Positions 1-4,652 of a stretch of 5,393 nt of DNA are shown in pieces (positions within the stretch are counted from its first letter, which is position 1; the number at the start of each line of letters is the position of its first letter). Origin of the DNA: Actinomycetota bacterium. Its GTDB lineage: Bacteria > Actinomycetota > Actinomycetes > Nanopelagicales > Nanopelagicaceae. Where the stretch lies: positions 1 to 5,393 of the forward strand of contig WLMP01000065.1 in NCBI GenBank assembly GCA_009700155.1. Direction: 5' to 3'. The notes under the pieces were generated by a model. That model saw only the letters and a program-made list of their open reading frames with translations, was not told the origin of the DNA and made no database searches. A program made the position numbers and the translations under genes.

Positions 1-34
1 AGGAGCTATATCGGCTAAAGTCGAAATAGAAGCC

Positions 35-76
35 AAGGGGCCCGCGAATCTAATGATTCGGGGCCCTTTTTCTTTT
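35..76 (+). terminator. Intrinsic terminator or attenuator hairpin upstream of whiB7
   Basis: Bases 45-50 (CGAATC) pair with 55-60 around a TAAT loop. After one bulged G at 44, bases 35-43 pair with 61-69, with one G-T wobble, giving about 15 bp of mostly GC stem. The 3' arm runs into TTTTTCTTTT (67-76), so the polarity is + strand. It either ends the gene upstream of the window or acts as the attenuator of the whiB7 leader. Mycobacterial whiB7 and Streptomyces wblC are known to have a leader with an upstream ORF and an intrinsic terminator. The hairpin is clear; which role it plays is not visible because the upstream DNA is missing. Confidence 0.85.
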
Positions 77-147
77 CTCCAAAACAATAAAAGCCAATAG
101 GCAAGTACTAAAACCAATGCAAGATAACGAAAGGAAAGGTGAGAACG

Positions 148-618
148 ATGACCGTTCTCTTCAGCGAACTACTAATCCCAGGTTGGGCAGAAGGCCCAAC
201 TGCAAAAATTGGATTAGGAGATATCACCTGGGCATATGACGATGCGCCAGTAATCTCCTATACCGACTACACCACAAACTCAACTGCAAATTCAACATTT
301 GCTAAGAGCTCAAAGGCCAAGGGTGAGTACAAGCGCGCTGATAATCCTTTTCTACCTGAGATTAAGCAAAGTGTGCAGCCACTAGCCCTACCCTGCCATT
401 CGGCCGATCCCGAACTCTTCTTCAGTGAGAGTGCAGAGGTAGTTGCCCAAGCTAAGGCGCTCTGCGGCAGTTGCCCAATGAAGGCAAGGTGCTTAGAGGG
501 TGCACTATCAAGAGCTGAGCCATGTGGCGTCTGGGGCGGAGAGTTATTTGATGAAGGTCAAGTAATTCAAAGCAAGCGACTACCAGGCCGGCCAGCAAAG
601 ATTGCAGTTGCTAGCTAA
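148..618 (+). CDS. whiB7: WhiB7/WblC-type iron-sulfur transcriptional regulator
   Basis: WhiB-like proteins bind a [4Fe-4S] cluster and act with the primary sigma factor; WhiB7/WblC switches on intrinsic antibiotic-resistance and stress genes. Numbered from ATG 148 (156 residues), the four cluster cysteines are C83, C106, C109 and C115 (C-x22-C-x2-C-x5-C). They are followed by the turn GVWGGELF (127-134) and an AT-hook-like tail, KRLPGRPAK. The LPCH...DPELFF start of the domain and the RAEPxGVWGGE-(L/I)F turn point to the WhiB7 branch and not to WhiB1-4. ATG 148 is preferred over the in-frame GTG at 139 because AAGGAAAGGTGAG lies just upstream at good spacing, and MTVL resembles the MSVL start of the M. 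tuberculosis protein. The roughly 80 residues before the domain are polar and low in similarity to anything I recognise. An extra cysteine (C126) replaces the usual tryptophan of EPWGVWGG, and the AT-hook has lost basic residues. The gene ends at a strong hairpin. Family call is very secure, the WhiB7 subtype fairly secure. Confidence 0.93.
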   Translation: MTVLFSELLIPGWAEGPTAKIGLGDITWAYDDAPVISYTDYTTNSTANSTFAKSSKAKGEYKRADNPFLPEIKQSVQPLALPCHSADPELFFSESAEVVAQAKALCGSCPMKARCLEGALSRAEPCGVWGGELFDEGQVIQSKRLPGRPAKIAVAS

Positions 619-655
619 TTTTAAAAACAACTGTTAACTAGAAAGGGTTAACAAA

Positions 656-690
656 AAAGCGGGGATTGGTAAGTTACCAATCCCCGCTTT
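656..690. terminator. Bidirectional terminator between whiB7 and the DUF5679 gene
   Basis: Bases 656-672 are an exact inverted complement of 674-690 (17 bp, core GCGGGGATTGGT) around a single central G, so the real loop is probably about 5 nt. On the minus strand the arm is followed by six T (rc of 653-658 region) and a TTGTTAAC tail, a strong U-run. On the + strand it ends in TTTACATTTTG, weaker. It sits between converging genes, 37 nt after the whiB7 stop and 19 nt after the DUF5679 stop, so it can stop transcription from both sides. A second small palindrome (GTTAAC at 633-638 and 647-652) flanks it. Confidence 0.9.
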
Positions 691-709
691 ACATTTTGTT
701 TACTCTTAC

Positions 710-868
710 TTACGCCTTACCAAGAATACGATTTACCTTTGTGCCACAAACTGGGCAAATTCCTTGTGCCATGCGGCGACCAGAATCAGAGACCTTTACA
801 TGTCCTTCAAAGGAGCGCTTTTCTTTACACTTAACGCAGTAAGCCTCGCCTTTGTACTCTTCAGCCAT
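710..868 (-). CDS. DUF5679 small zinc-ribbon protein
   Basis: A 52-residue protein with two CxxC pairs, C11/C14 (YCVKC) and C38/C41 (ICPVCGTK), the layout of a zinc ribbon binding one Zn ion. The sequence around GRRMA-x-G-x-CPVCGTKVNRILGK matches what I know of the actinobacterial DUF5679 family in length and in nearly every motif. No function is established for the family; small basic ribbons of this type often contact nucleic acid or ribosomes, which is only a guess here. The start at 868 is chosen because GGAGGAAG lies 3-10 nt before it. The frame stays open upstream to a GTG at 904 and to a stop near 959, but those codons lie in the structured leader and add no family-like sequence. It is the last gene of the minus-strand group and ends just before the bidirectional hairpin. 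A foldable leader precedes it (881-937). Confidence 0.9.
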   Translation of the reverse strand: MAEEYKGEAYCVKCKEKRSFEGHVKVSDSGRRMAQGICPVCGTKVNRILGKA

Positions 869-880
869 TTTCTTCCTCCA

Positions 881-937
881 TCTGCCGCACTCTTGGGAGC
901 ACACAGGGCAGTCCTGCGTGAGAGTACGAATAGCAAA
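881..937 (-). ncRNA. Candidate structured 5' leader of the DUF5679 gene
   Basis: On the minus strand three nested helices can form: 933-937 with 881-885 (5 bp), 921-927 with 887-893 (7 bp) and 913-919 with 901-907 (7 bp), around a 5-nt loop at 908-912. Internal loops are 5 by 1 and 1 by 7 nt. Each helix contains one G-U wobble on the minus strand that would be an A-C mismatch on the + strand, so the fold favours the minus-strand transcript. The structure ends 3-4 nt before the Shine-Dalgarno sequence (870-877), where it could affect translation. The region is clearly richer in G+C than its surroundings. A TAGGAT -10-like element (rc of 984-989) would give a leader of roughly 110 nt. I do not recognise a known riboswitch; this is an inference from pairing alone. 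Confidence 0.45.
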
Positions 938-1024
938 ACCATACCCTCCACACCACGCTCAGCATGGGTTTTCCACGCGTAAAATCCTAAATATTAATAA
1001 AGAAAGTGAAAAAATAGGGTAAAA

Positions 1025-1657
1025 CTAGATATTTATTGCCGACATCACGCCAGATCCACCAAATTGGCAACCAATTTCAAACCCTTCTAGAAACGCCTCA
1101 GCTCTTGCCAGATCCTCATACCGGTTTAAATAACTTTTAAAAACATCATCATGGCCTGGAATCTGTAGATGAATTAGCTCATGAAAAATAATGTAATTTA
1201 ATACAAAACTTGGCGCACCAATTAAACGATCAGAAATTCTGATAGTTCGATCAACTGTGGTGCAAGAACCCCATCTTTCATTCATATTGCGCCAATTAAT
1301 ACTTGCTGGAGTCGCCGTAAAATCTGGCAGATACTTCTTTAGCAATTGAATTCCAATTTCTAGTAACTGCTCATCACTTTTGCGCTCCTTTGCCTCTCTG
1401 CGCAAAACCATGGCAATCATCTCTGGAATTACCTCAAGCTCCTGGCGCCTACTCATCTTGGCTGGAATATGGATCTCAATAACCCCAGCATGCCGATAGG
1501 CACTCATGCTCCGGCGCCTTCGCTGGTTTCGTATTACCTTAAACTCTGGCAAGCCCTCTGGCAGAACAGATTCATTCTTCTTTCTACGTTTAGATATTTG
1601 AGCAATTGGTGGCAGCAAATCACCAAAGAGGATTTGTTGCTCAAAGTTATCCACCAT
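1025..1657 (-). CDS. YgjP/SprT-like zinc metallopeptidase (M48-type annotation)
   Basis: A 210-residue soluble protein with the zincin signature HELIH (H159, E160, H163) and a third likely zinc ligand H169 in HDDVF. It is preceded by the RWGSC motif (128-132) and the IRISDRLIGAP segment typical of YgjP-like (DUF45, PF01863) proteins. E160 would be the catalytic base. The first 50 residues are basic (KRRKK, RRRR). No signal peptide or membrane segment is seen, so it is cytoplasmic. The physiological substrate of this family is not established; SprT relatives act on DNA-protein crosslinks, but that cannot be assumed here. The ATG at 1657 has AAGAGG only 3 nt upstream, tight spacing, and overlaps the stop of a six-codon mini-ORF (TAATG). 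The next gene on this strand, DUF5679, starts about 156 nt downstream with no strong terminator between, so co-transcription is possible. Confidence 0.88.
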   Translation of the reverse strand: MVDNFEQQILFGDLLPPIAQISKRRKKNESVLPEGLPEFKVIRNQRRRRSMSAYRHAGVIEIHIPAKMSRRQELEVIPEMIAMVLRREAKERKSDEQLLEIGIQLLKKYLPDFTATPASINWRNMNERWGSCTTVDRTIRISDRLIGAPSFVLNYIIFHELIHLQIPGHDDVFKSYLNRYEDLARAEAFLEGFEIGCQFGGSGVMSAINI

Positions 1658-1708
1658 TACCTCTTTTTATCCACCATAATTAGGCATATCTCCACAGGTT
1701 AATCCACA
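1647..1708 (+). repeat. Four DnaA-box-like 9-mers in one orientation
   Basis: Compared with the DnaA box TTATCCACA: TTATCCACC at 1647-1655 (8/9), TTATCCACC at 1667-1675 (8/9), ATCTCCACA at 1688-1696 (7/9) and TAATCCACA at 1700-1708 (8/9). The first three starts are 20 and 21 bp apart, about two helical turns, which would place them on the same face; the fourth follows after 12 bp. They cover the start and upstream region of the metallopeptidase gene. An AT-rich tract (27 of 30 A/T at 1801-1830) lies about 100 bp away. Possible roles are DnaA-dependent regulation or titration. The first two copies also belong to the duplicated gene start, so part of the pattern may have another origin. Confidence 0.4.
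1657..1677 (-). CDS. Six-codon mini-ORF coupled to the metallopeptidase start
   Basis: Reading minus strand from 1677: ATG GTG GAT AAA AAG AGG TAA (MVDKKR, stop). Its stop shares an A with the ATG of the metallopeptidase gene (TAATG). The first 11 bases, ATGGTGGATAA, are identical to the first 11 of the metallopeptidase gene, so the mini-ORF seems to come from a 20-bp-offset duplication of the start. The metallopeptidase Shine-Dalgarno lies inside it. It may allow termination-reinitiation coupling, or be chance. I see no clear ribosome site for the mini-ORF itself. Confidence 0.3.
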   Translation of the reverse strand: MVDKKR

Positions 1709-1851
1709 GAGATGATGAAATATTACGCGCTCTGATGCCATGCAGCGGTTTAGGCATACCGATGATCTTAAGATGAAATTTAATAGGGTGGGAAAAGCAG
1801 AAAAATCACAAAAAATATTTAAAAAAATACTTCATAAACGGTCATATCAAG
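1709..1851. other. Non-coding AT-rich spacer
   Basis: Part of the 318-bp stretch between the metallopeptidase and DUF2342 genes (1658-1975). No open frame here resembles a protein. It holds a very AT-rich tract at about 1799-1836 and the second copy of a 9-bp direct repeat, TTAGGCATA (1680-1688 and 1750-1758). The minus-strand promoter of the metallopeptidase gene should lie in or beside it, but I cannot single out a convincing pair of boxes. The rest of the stretch is accounted for by the DnaA-box-like cluster on the left and the small-RNA unit on the right. Confidence 0.6.
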
Positions 1852-1880
1852 TTGATTCTCATCATTTATTAACCTAAGTT
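1852..1880 (+). promoter_or_regulatory. Promoter-like boxes for the candidate small RNA
   Basis: TTGATT (1852-1857) resembles a -35 box, and 17 nt later TAAGTT (1875-1880) fits the actinobacterial -10 pattern TANNNT. A start 6-8 nt downstream falls at 1886-1888, exactly at the foot of the long hairpin. There is no protein gene on this strand for more than 1.4 kb, so the natural target is the RNA at 1887-1966. The boxes are only moderate matches. Confidence 0.4.
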
Positions 1881-1886
1881 AGCGCT

Positions 1887-1966
1887 ACGAAGTCCCCGGA
1901 TAACCGTTTCATATCTGCAAGGGGAAGGCAGATACGAAATGTGCGGCCGGGGGCTTCGCTTTTTAA
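1887..1966 (+). ncRNA. Candidate hairpin small RNA, about 80 nt
   Basis: One continuous hairpin in a single register: 1888-1899 pairs with 1947-1958 (12 bp, one G-T wobble, GC-rich), then a 5-by-5 internal loop (1900-1904 and 1942-1946), 1905-1910 with 1936-1941 (6 bp), an A-C mismatch, 1912-1918 with 1928-1934 (7 bp), and a purine loop AAGGGGAAG (1919-1927). The 3' arm is followed by CTTTTTAATTG, a termination signal in the + direction only; on the minus strand no T-run follows. Promoter-like boxes end just before it. It lies antisense to no gene, between two minus-strand genes, beginning 9 nt past the DUF2342 stop on its right side. It does not match tRNA, SRP RNA (no GGAA apex with the asymmetric loop), tmRNA or the two-hairpin 6C motif as I know them. 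Alternatively it is an unusual terminator for the DUF2342 gene. Confidence 0.5.
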
Positions 1967-1975
1967 TTGATTGTT

Positions 1976-3295
1976 TTAGATAAGGCCAGAAAGATCATCT
2001 GGAACTGTAACGCTATCTAAAAATGCTTTTACATCTGCTAAATCTTTAGGCATTGGTAAAAATGCTGGATCTTCCCAACATTTATCTCGGCCATCTGCGC
2101 CCCGCAAATTTTTTACCTCATTCCAAAAAGCTGATGCCTCTCGCATTTTTCTTGGGGAAACCTCTAATCCAAGCAAGCTTGCAAACAATTGTTGCATTGG
2201 TGAGTTTGTTGCTCTTCTACGTCGGGAATTTTCGATTAATGCATTAAAGCTTGGAATCCGCTCACTTGCTACTGCAGAGACAACATGATCAATCCAACCC
2301 TCAATTAAAGCCAATGCCATCTCTAATTTAGTTAAAGCCAACTCCTGGGCCGGGGTTTGTTGTGGCGTAAATAAGCCAGAGTTTAAGGCGATGTTAATTG
2401 ATTGCGGATTATTTATATCAATTTGCCCAGAGGACATTGCTTCTTCAGCTTGGCGGGTAATGGAATCGACATCAATAGTTATTCCCTTGCCATATGTTGT
2501 TATTGCATCTCTTAAGTAGGTATGAAGCCAGGTATTTTTTGCAAATAAACGACTAGCCGCTACCTCACGCAGTGCTAAATACAGATTGACTTCAGTTTTT
2601 TCAATTCCCAAGCCATCTGACCACTCTTGAATATTTTGTGGAATTAAATGTGGACCACTTTCTGGCTTAAGTAGTGGGATTGCAACATCGTTAGCGCTAG
2701 TTATTGAGTTGGCTAGCAGCCCAACTCCTTGCCCAAGTTGATTTGCTATCAAGGTGCCCATAAAGCTTCTTAGTAATTTAGCCACCATCTGCTTCATCGC
2801 CTCTTGTTGCTCTGGGGAGTGATCAGATACTCCGGCTAATTCAACAGGAAGTGAGGTATCTGGGTTTGTTACTACTTTTGCCAGGGCATCAGCCATTCCA
2901 GTTGCTAGCGGCTCTATTAGCGACTGCCAACTAGATAATGATTCATCTAGCCAGGTGCCTTTTGACCAAGCGCTATTTGCTGGCAAGGTTGAAGCCGGAA
3001 AGAGTATTTCAGTATCTAGCCAGGTATTAGCAATAGCCAAGGATTGGGCGAGCTGATCTTGATCTGATACGCCAATTGGTAAGTCACCTTTGGTGGCAAT
3101 AATTTTCCTAGCGATATCACGCAGAACTGAGTGGGTTATTAAATTCTGATTGGCAGTTGTGCTACTAGATTGCATATTTTCAATAAATGATTTGGCATCG
3201 GAAATAGTTTCAGAGTCAATGCCCATTTCTGAGAATTGTTTCAGCAGCGCCTCAAAGTCAGGTTGCCCATCGCCTGGCAAAAAACCAAAACTCAT
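1976..3295 (-). CDS. DUF2342 (zincin-like) putative hydrolase, TIGR03624 type
   Basis: A 439-residue protein of the actinobacterial DUF2342/Zincin_2 family, often labelled zinc-dependent metalloprotease. Family hallmarks are the MSFGF start, the region 225-262 (EWSDGLGI...VNLYLALREVA-x-x-RLF...WLHTYL), ALALIEGWIDHVV (327-339), the RRRRA stretch (358-362) with SPMQQLFASLLGLE and RKMREA, and a C-terminal GADGRDKCWEDPAFLP. Length and order agree with the family. There is no HExxH anywhere. The stretch that I remember as REAAH-x-RLF in relatives reads REVAAS here, so the expected histidine is Ala247 and activity is doubtful. No signal peptide or membrane segment. The ATG at 3295 has AAAGGAG 6 nt upstream, a good site. 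It is divergent from the membrane-protein cluster, with about 94 bp between starts, as I recall for Rv3195/Rv3194c of M. tuberculosis. True biochemical role unknown. Confidence 0.88.
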   Translation of the reverse strand: MSFGFLPGDGQPDFEALLKQFSEMGIDSETISDAKSFIENMQSSSTTANQNLITHSVLRDIARKIIATKGDLPIGVSDQDQLAQSLAIANTWLDTEILFPASTLPANSAWSKGTWLDESLSSWQSLIEPLATGMADALAKVVTNPDTSLPVELAGVSDHSPEQQEAMKQMVAKLLRSFMGTLIANQLGQGVGLLANSITSANDVAIPLLKPESGPHLIPQNIQEWSDGLGIEKTEVNLYLALREVAASRLFAKNTWLHTYLRDAITTYGKGITIDVDSITRQAEEAMSSGQIDINNPQSINIALNSGLFTPQQTPAQELALTKLEMALALIEGWIDHVVSAVASERIPSFNALIENSRRRRATNSPMQQLFASLLGLEVSPRKMREASAFWNEVKNLRGADGRDKCWEDPAFLPMPKDLADVKAFLDSVTVPDDLSGLI

Positions 3296-3377
3296 TTACT
3301 ACTCCTTTATTGTTGGTGCCATTAAAGATATCTGATTATCTATAACAATTCTGCCATCCAATTTCTTCCCCTTTCAA

Positions 3378-3383
3378 TATGAT
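3378..3383 (+). promoter_or_regulatory. -10 element for a leaderless transcript of the small membrane gene
   Basis: TATGAT matches TATAAT at 5 of 6 positions and ends 6 nt before the ATG at 3390, so the expected start of transcription is the A of the start codon. There is no Shine-Dalgarno sequence before this ATG, in keeping with leaderless translation, which is common in actinobacteria. No good -35 box is seen at the right distance (3355-3360 reads CATCCA). The rest of 3296-3377 must also hold the minus-strand promoter of the DUF2342 gene; only a GATAAT-like box (rc of about 3336-3341) stands out. Confidence 0.5.
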
Positions 3384-3389
3384 ATTCCT

Positions 3390-3566
3390 ATGAATTCAGC
3401 CCCACTCTCAGCATTGGTCTGGTGGGTTATCCCCATTGGGGCAGTTTTTTGCGCGATTTTGTATGGAGTCTGGCTAAGTAAGTACAAGTCTAAGTTTGAT
3501 AATCAAACCAGTAGATCAGTTAATAAGTTCAAGAATTTTCAAAATACATTTCGGCATAAAAAGTAA
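3390..3566 (+). CDS. Small single-span membrane protein, 58 residues
   Basis: ATG 3390 to TAA 3564-3566. Residues 1-8 are short and uncharged, residues 9-29 (from LVWWVIP to YGVWL) form one hydrophobic membrane segment, and the tail from residue 31 is strongly basic and polar (KYKSKF, RSVNKF, FRHKK). By the positive-inside rule the N-terminus is outside and the basic tail in the cytoplasm. The function is unknown. I think small proteins of this shape occur at the same place, before the PDZ-Lon protease gene, in related actinobacteria, but cannot verify it. The stop is 5 nt before the protease start, which suggests one transcript and coupled translation. There is no Shine-Dalgarno site; a -10-like TATGAT 6 nt upstream argues for a leaderless start. 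The coding call rests on the membrane segment, the tight junction and the promoter placement. Confidence 0.72.
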   Translation: MNSAPLSALVWWVIPIGAVFCAILYGVWLSKYKSKFDNQTSRSVNKFKNFQNTFRHKK

Positions 3567-3571
3567 CTAAA

Positions 3572-4633
3572 ATGAAATCACTTCTTCCCGTTCCAGCAAA
3601 GATTCCAGGTCCAACTAAGTTAGTCGTAGCTACTCTAATTTTTGCAGCCTTTTTTATTAAATCACCTTATGTGATTCTTTCACCAGGAAATCCGCAAAAT
3701 ATTTTAGGACCTGCAATTACTATCTCGGGCACAAAGATCTATCCGACAACTGGAAAGCTTTCTGTTACCTCAGTGATGGTTACTGATCCTGACTCATATA
3801 TGACCGGCTTTGATGTTTTGTATGCATGGATGAGTGATGAAAGAGCGGTCATGCCAAGAGTTGAGATATATCCTCAAGGAGAAAGTGTTGAAGATTCCAT
3901 TCGTGCTGGCGTGCAAGAGATGACAGATTCTCAAGTTAGCGCTACTGCTGCAGCTCTTGGATACTTAGGATATGAACTAAATTCAAAATTAATAATCAGT
4001 CAAGTAAATAAGCAAACTAACGCTTATAAAGTACTTAAAGTAGGCGATGAGGTAATTTCTCTGGATAATATTAAGTATAAATCTCAATCTGAAATTGCCA
4101 GAAGTTTAGATGAGAAAAATCCAGGTCAAATAGTAAGTATCAAAGTATTAAGATCAGGCTCACAGATTATTGAAGAGCAGATAAAGCTTTCAGCCAGAGA
4201 AGATGGTTCTGCATATATCGGTATTGGAATCACAAACAAATATGATTTTCCTTTTGAAGTTAAAATTCAACTTAAAGAAACTGGTGGACCAAGTGGTGGA
4301 TTAATTTTTGCCCTTGGCATTATTGATAAATTAACTGAGCAGGATCTAATTAGATCAAGAAATATTGCCGGCACTGGCACGATTTCAACTAGTGGACAGG
4401 TGGGGCCAATCGGAGGAATTGCTGAGAAAATTATTGGAGCTGAGAAGGCAGGTGTTCAAGTATTTTTTACACCCGTTCAAAACTGTGCTGAATTAGTAGA
4501 TATTGATCAAATTCTCAAAAACAAAGGTCCAAAAGGTATGAAGATTGTGCCAGTCGCCACATTATCTGAGGCGGTATCCATACTGAATATGCCAAATAAT
4601 GCCCAGTATCCAAGTTGCAAAAGCATTGCCTAG
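3572..4633 (+). CDS. Membrane-anchored PDZ and Lon-type (S16) serine protease, YlbL-like
   Basis: A 353-residue protein. One N-terminal membrane segment (about 16-37) after a short basic start puts the rest outside the cytoplasm. A PDZ domain lies at roughly 125-205 (NAYKVLKVGDEVISLDN is the characteristic part), followed by a Lon C-terminal protease domain at about 230-338. The Ser-Lys dyad is visible: S241 in TGGPSGGL and K286 in GGIAEKIIGAEKAG, and the TGTIS-x-x-GQVGPIGGI segment is typical. There is no ATPase domain. In Bacillus subtilis the relative YlbL helps degrade the division inhibitor YneA after DNA damage; the actinobacterial substrate is not known to me. Two cysteines (C305, C349) could form a disulfide outside the cell. 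The gene starts 5 nt after the small membrane gene and has no clear Shine-Dalgarno site, so it probably relies on coupling. Family is certain, substrate unknown. Confidence 0.94.
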   Translation: MKSLLPVPAKIPGPTKLVVATLIFAAFFIKSPYVILSPGNPQNILGPAITISGTKIYPTTGKLSVTSVMVTDPDSYMTGFDVLYAWMSDERAVMPRVEIYPQGESVEDSIRAGVQEMTDSQVSATAAALGYLGYELNSKLIISQVNKQTNAYKVLKVGDEVISLDNIKYKSQSEIARSLDEKNPGQIVSIKVLRSGSQIIEEQIKLSAREDGSAYIGIGITNKYDFPFEVKIQLKETGGPSGGLIFALGIIDKLTEQDLIRSRNIAGTGTISTSGQVGPIGGIAEKIIGAEKAGVQVFFTPVQNCAELVDIDQILKNKGPKGMKIVPVATLSEAVSILNMPNNAQYPSCKSIA

Positions 4634-4640
4634 GAGTAGA

Positions 4641-4646
4641 TAAGAT
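4641..4646 (+). promoter_or_regulatory. -10 element for a leaderless transcript of the UPF0182 gene
   Basis: TAAGAT fits TANNNT and lies exactly 6 nt before the ATG at 4653, the same geometry as at 3378-3390. An AGGAG at 4632-4636 is 16 nt from the ATG, too far for a normal ribosome site. TTGCAA at 4615-4620 resembles a -35 box but leaves a 20-nt spacer, longer than usual. The gene may also be read through from the protease gene. Confidence 0.4.
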
Positions 4647-4652
4647 CTGCGC

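Noticed and set aside
1..29. End of an upstream protein gene, such as uvrD2 (frames end at TAA 16-18 or TAG 27-29).
   Set aside because: Five to eight codons are too few to identify a protein or choose between the frames; the uvrD2 idea comes only from remembered gene order.
869..958. N-terminal extension of DUF5679, with a CPVC-x3-C motif in the open frame from GTG 904 or further upstream.
   Set aside because: The strong GGAGGAAG site and the family's usual length fix the start at 868, and the stretch is better explained as a folded leader.
764..982. Open + strand frame of 72 codons.
   Set aside because: It is antisense to DUF5679 and its leader, has no ribosome site and no family-like sequence.
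1469..1702. Open + strand frame of 77 codons across the metallopeptidase start.
   Set aside because: Antisense to a gene with clear HELIH and RWGSC motifs; no supporting signals.
1647..1860. Chromosomal replication origin.
   Set aside because: No dnaA, dnaN or other origin-flanking genes are present and the boxes are imperfect; a regulatory or titration role is the most that can be proposed.
1887..1966. tRNA, SRP RNA or 6C RNA.
   Set aside because: No cloverleaf or T-loop, no GGAA apex with the SRP asymmetric loop, and a single hairpin instead of two C-loop hairpins.
4632..4636. AGGAG as ribosome binding site of the UPF0182 gene.
   Set aside because: It is 16 nt from the ATG, beyond working distance, and no nearer start codon is in frame.
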